Below are positions 63,250 through 64,000 of a DNA stretch of 64,000 nt, piece by piece (positions within the stretch are counted from its first letter, which is position 1; every line of letters starts with the position of its first letter). Source of the stretch: Colocasia esculenta (taxonomy: Eukaryota; Streptophyta; Magnoliopsida; Alismatales; Araceae); assembly GCA_014218235.1 (NCBI GenBank), contig CM024758.1:102275698-102339697 (forward strand), in the 5' to 3' direction. A model generated the notes under the pieces. The model ran no database searches, was not told where the DNA came from, and saw only the letters and a list, made by a program, of their open reading frames with translations. Both the position numbers and the translations under genes were made by a program.

Positions 63250-64000
63250 GTGTTGAGTGTGTATTGGAATTTCTTAAAGATGAATTTTTAATGATGACCA
63301 ATGGACATCACTCATACTTTGATTTTGATGATGACATATTGTACATATTGAATATAATACAATAATGCTCAAACAACATGTTCTTGATACTTAATATCTC
63401 ATATCTTACTGTTAATAACATATTTTGATGGTCTACTCTTTATTCATACAGGTTTACAAAGTTTTTGTCAAAGTAGAGTCAACTCTAGTTGATAGATAGG
63501 TTGACTCTCAAGGTATGCCCAGCAAGCTCCTGAAGAAAAAGTCACAGTAGTGTCGACTCTAGTTGACAGACAGGTCGACTCTTAAAGGCTGCCCAGCAAG
63601 TTTCTGAAAAGCAAATGTCAGTAGTGTCGACTCTATCTGAAAGTGAGGTCGATACTAGTATCATTCTAGTGAACCTGATTTGAAGGAATACATAGGAGGT
63701 CGACTCTATTTGTTGATCAGGTCGACTCTACCTCTTGTTCAGGTCGACATGAGTTGTCTGTCAGGTCGACACTAGTGCTCTGCCAGTAAGCCTGAACTGA
63801 TGTTTGGCCAGTAGTGTCGACTCTCATGGAAATATGAGTTGACTCACTTTTTGTGCAAACCTAGAATTATGTAGAGGATGATATCCAACAGCTGTGATTT
63901 CATTATGAAATCTTTATGGGAGATTCTATAATTACCAAAGTGCTCTTTTATCTAAGTGGCAATGAGGAAAGGCCTTTTGGACACGTGGTAGCCCAGGGTG
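63250..64000 (+). repeat. Possible start of another copia LTR, with 22-bp-phased GTCGAC array
   Basis: Resembles Sirevirus LTR style (TTTTGATGATGACATA near 63340) and is cut by the window end. GTCGAC or close variants start at 63478/63500, 63552/63574, 63626/63648, 63699/63721/63743/63765 and 63816/63838. That is 22 bp within groups and 74, 74, 73 bp between the first four groups. Element boundaries cannot be fixed. Confidence 0.5.

Overview
This window is a densely nested stack of LTR retrotransposons from a large, repeat-rich flowering-plant nuclear genome. The evidence is the set of lineages present: Ty3/gypsy Tekay-like chromoviruses with a C-terminal chromodomain-type tail, Ty3/gypsy Tat elements with antisense extra genes, a Ty1/copia Sirevirus with an env-like region, and a plant LINE with an RNase H domain. 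Initiator-tRNA-Met primer binding sites, an antisense plant mobile domain (PMD) gene and an aldose-1-epimerase-like exon also fit a plant. The species cannot be named from the sequence. I see no intact host gene.

Layout, outermost to innermost. (1) G-A, a plus-strand Tekay-like element, is the base layer: decayed pol 21602-24528 and a 3' LTR split into 24598-25205 and 59303-61176. Its 5' half lies left of the window. (2) L1, a plus-strand large-LTR element without recognisable genes, sits in G-A pol and runs from before base 1 to 21601 (5' LTR 1-2502, 3' LTR 17956-21601). L1 is hit by T-A, a gag-only Tat element (5077-17681, TSD CAAGG), and by a LINE fragment (19555-20477). T-A is itself hit by a minus-strand solo LTR (12747-16071, TSD CTACA). 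(3) G-B, a minus-strand Tekay-like element (25206-59302), sits in the G-A 3' LTR. Its gag-pol frame (57066-52492) carries nonsense codons, and I see no frameshift. (4) Sirevirus C, minus strand (26545-51637, TSD ACCCT), sits in the G-B 3' LTR. (5) T-B, a plus-strand Tat (27039-40099, TSD GTTAG), sits in the 3' LTR of C. (6) A solo LTR (37071-39967, TSD CTTCC) sits in the 3' LTR of T-B. This gives five nested layers from G-A to the last solo LTR.

T-B has lost everything between its 5' LTR and the integrase zinc finger. It keeps an open integrase reading frame and, between integrase and 3' LTR, two antisense multi-exon genes: a PMD gene with a coiled-coil tail, and a second PMD/DUF7745-like gene with its own TATA box.

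The most striking signal is not coding. Most of the LTR families here, and the promoter regions of both antisense genes, carry arrays of short CG-containing half-sites at strictly fixed spacing. Three grammars occur: GCGAC-N9/10-GTCGC; CGCGTC-N10-GACGCG (or close variants); and GTCGAC-N15/16-GTCGAC (21/22 bp) inside a 74-bp super-repeat. The spacers are free to vary. Several arrays lie just upstream of a TATA box. LTRs of one lineage can carry different words at roughly corresponding places, which looks like an exchangeable cis-regulatory module shared across unrelated retroelements.

The right end (61177-64000) lies outside G-A. It holds an aldose-1-epimerase-like exon remnant, unassigned sequence, and the start of what may be another copia LTR with a 22-bp-phased GTCGAC array.
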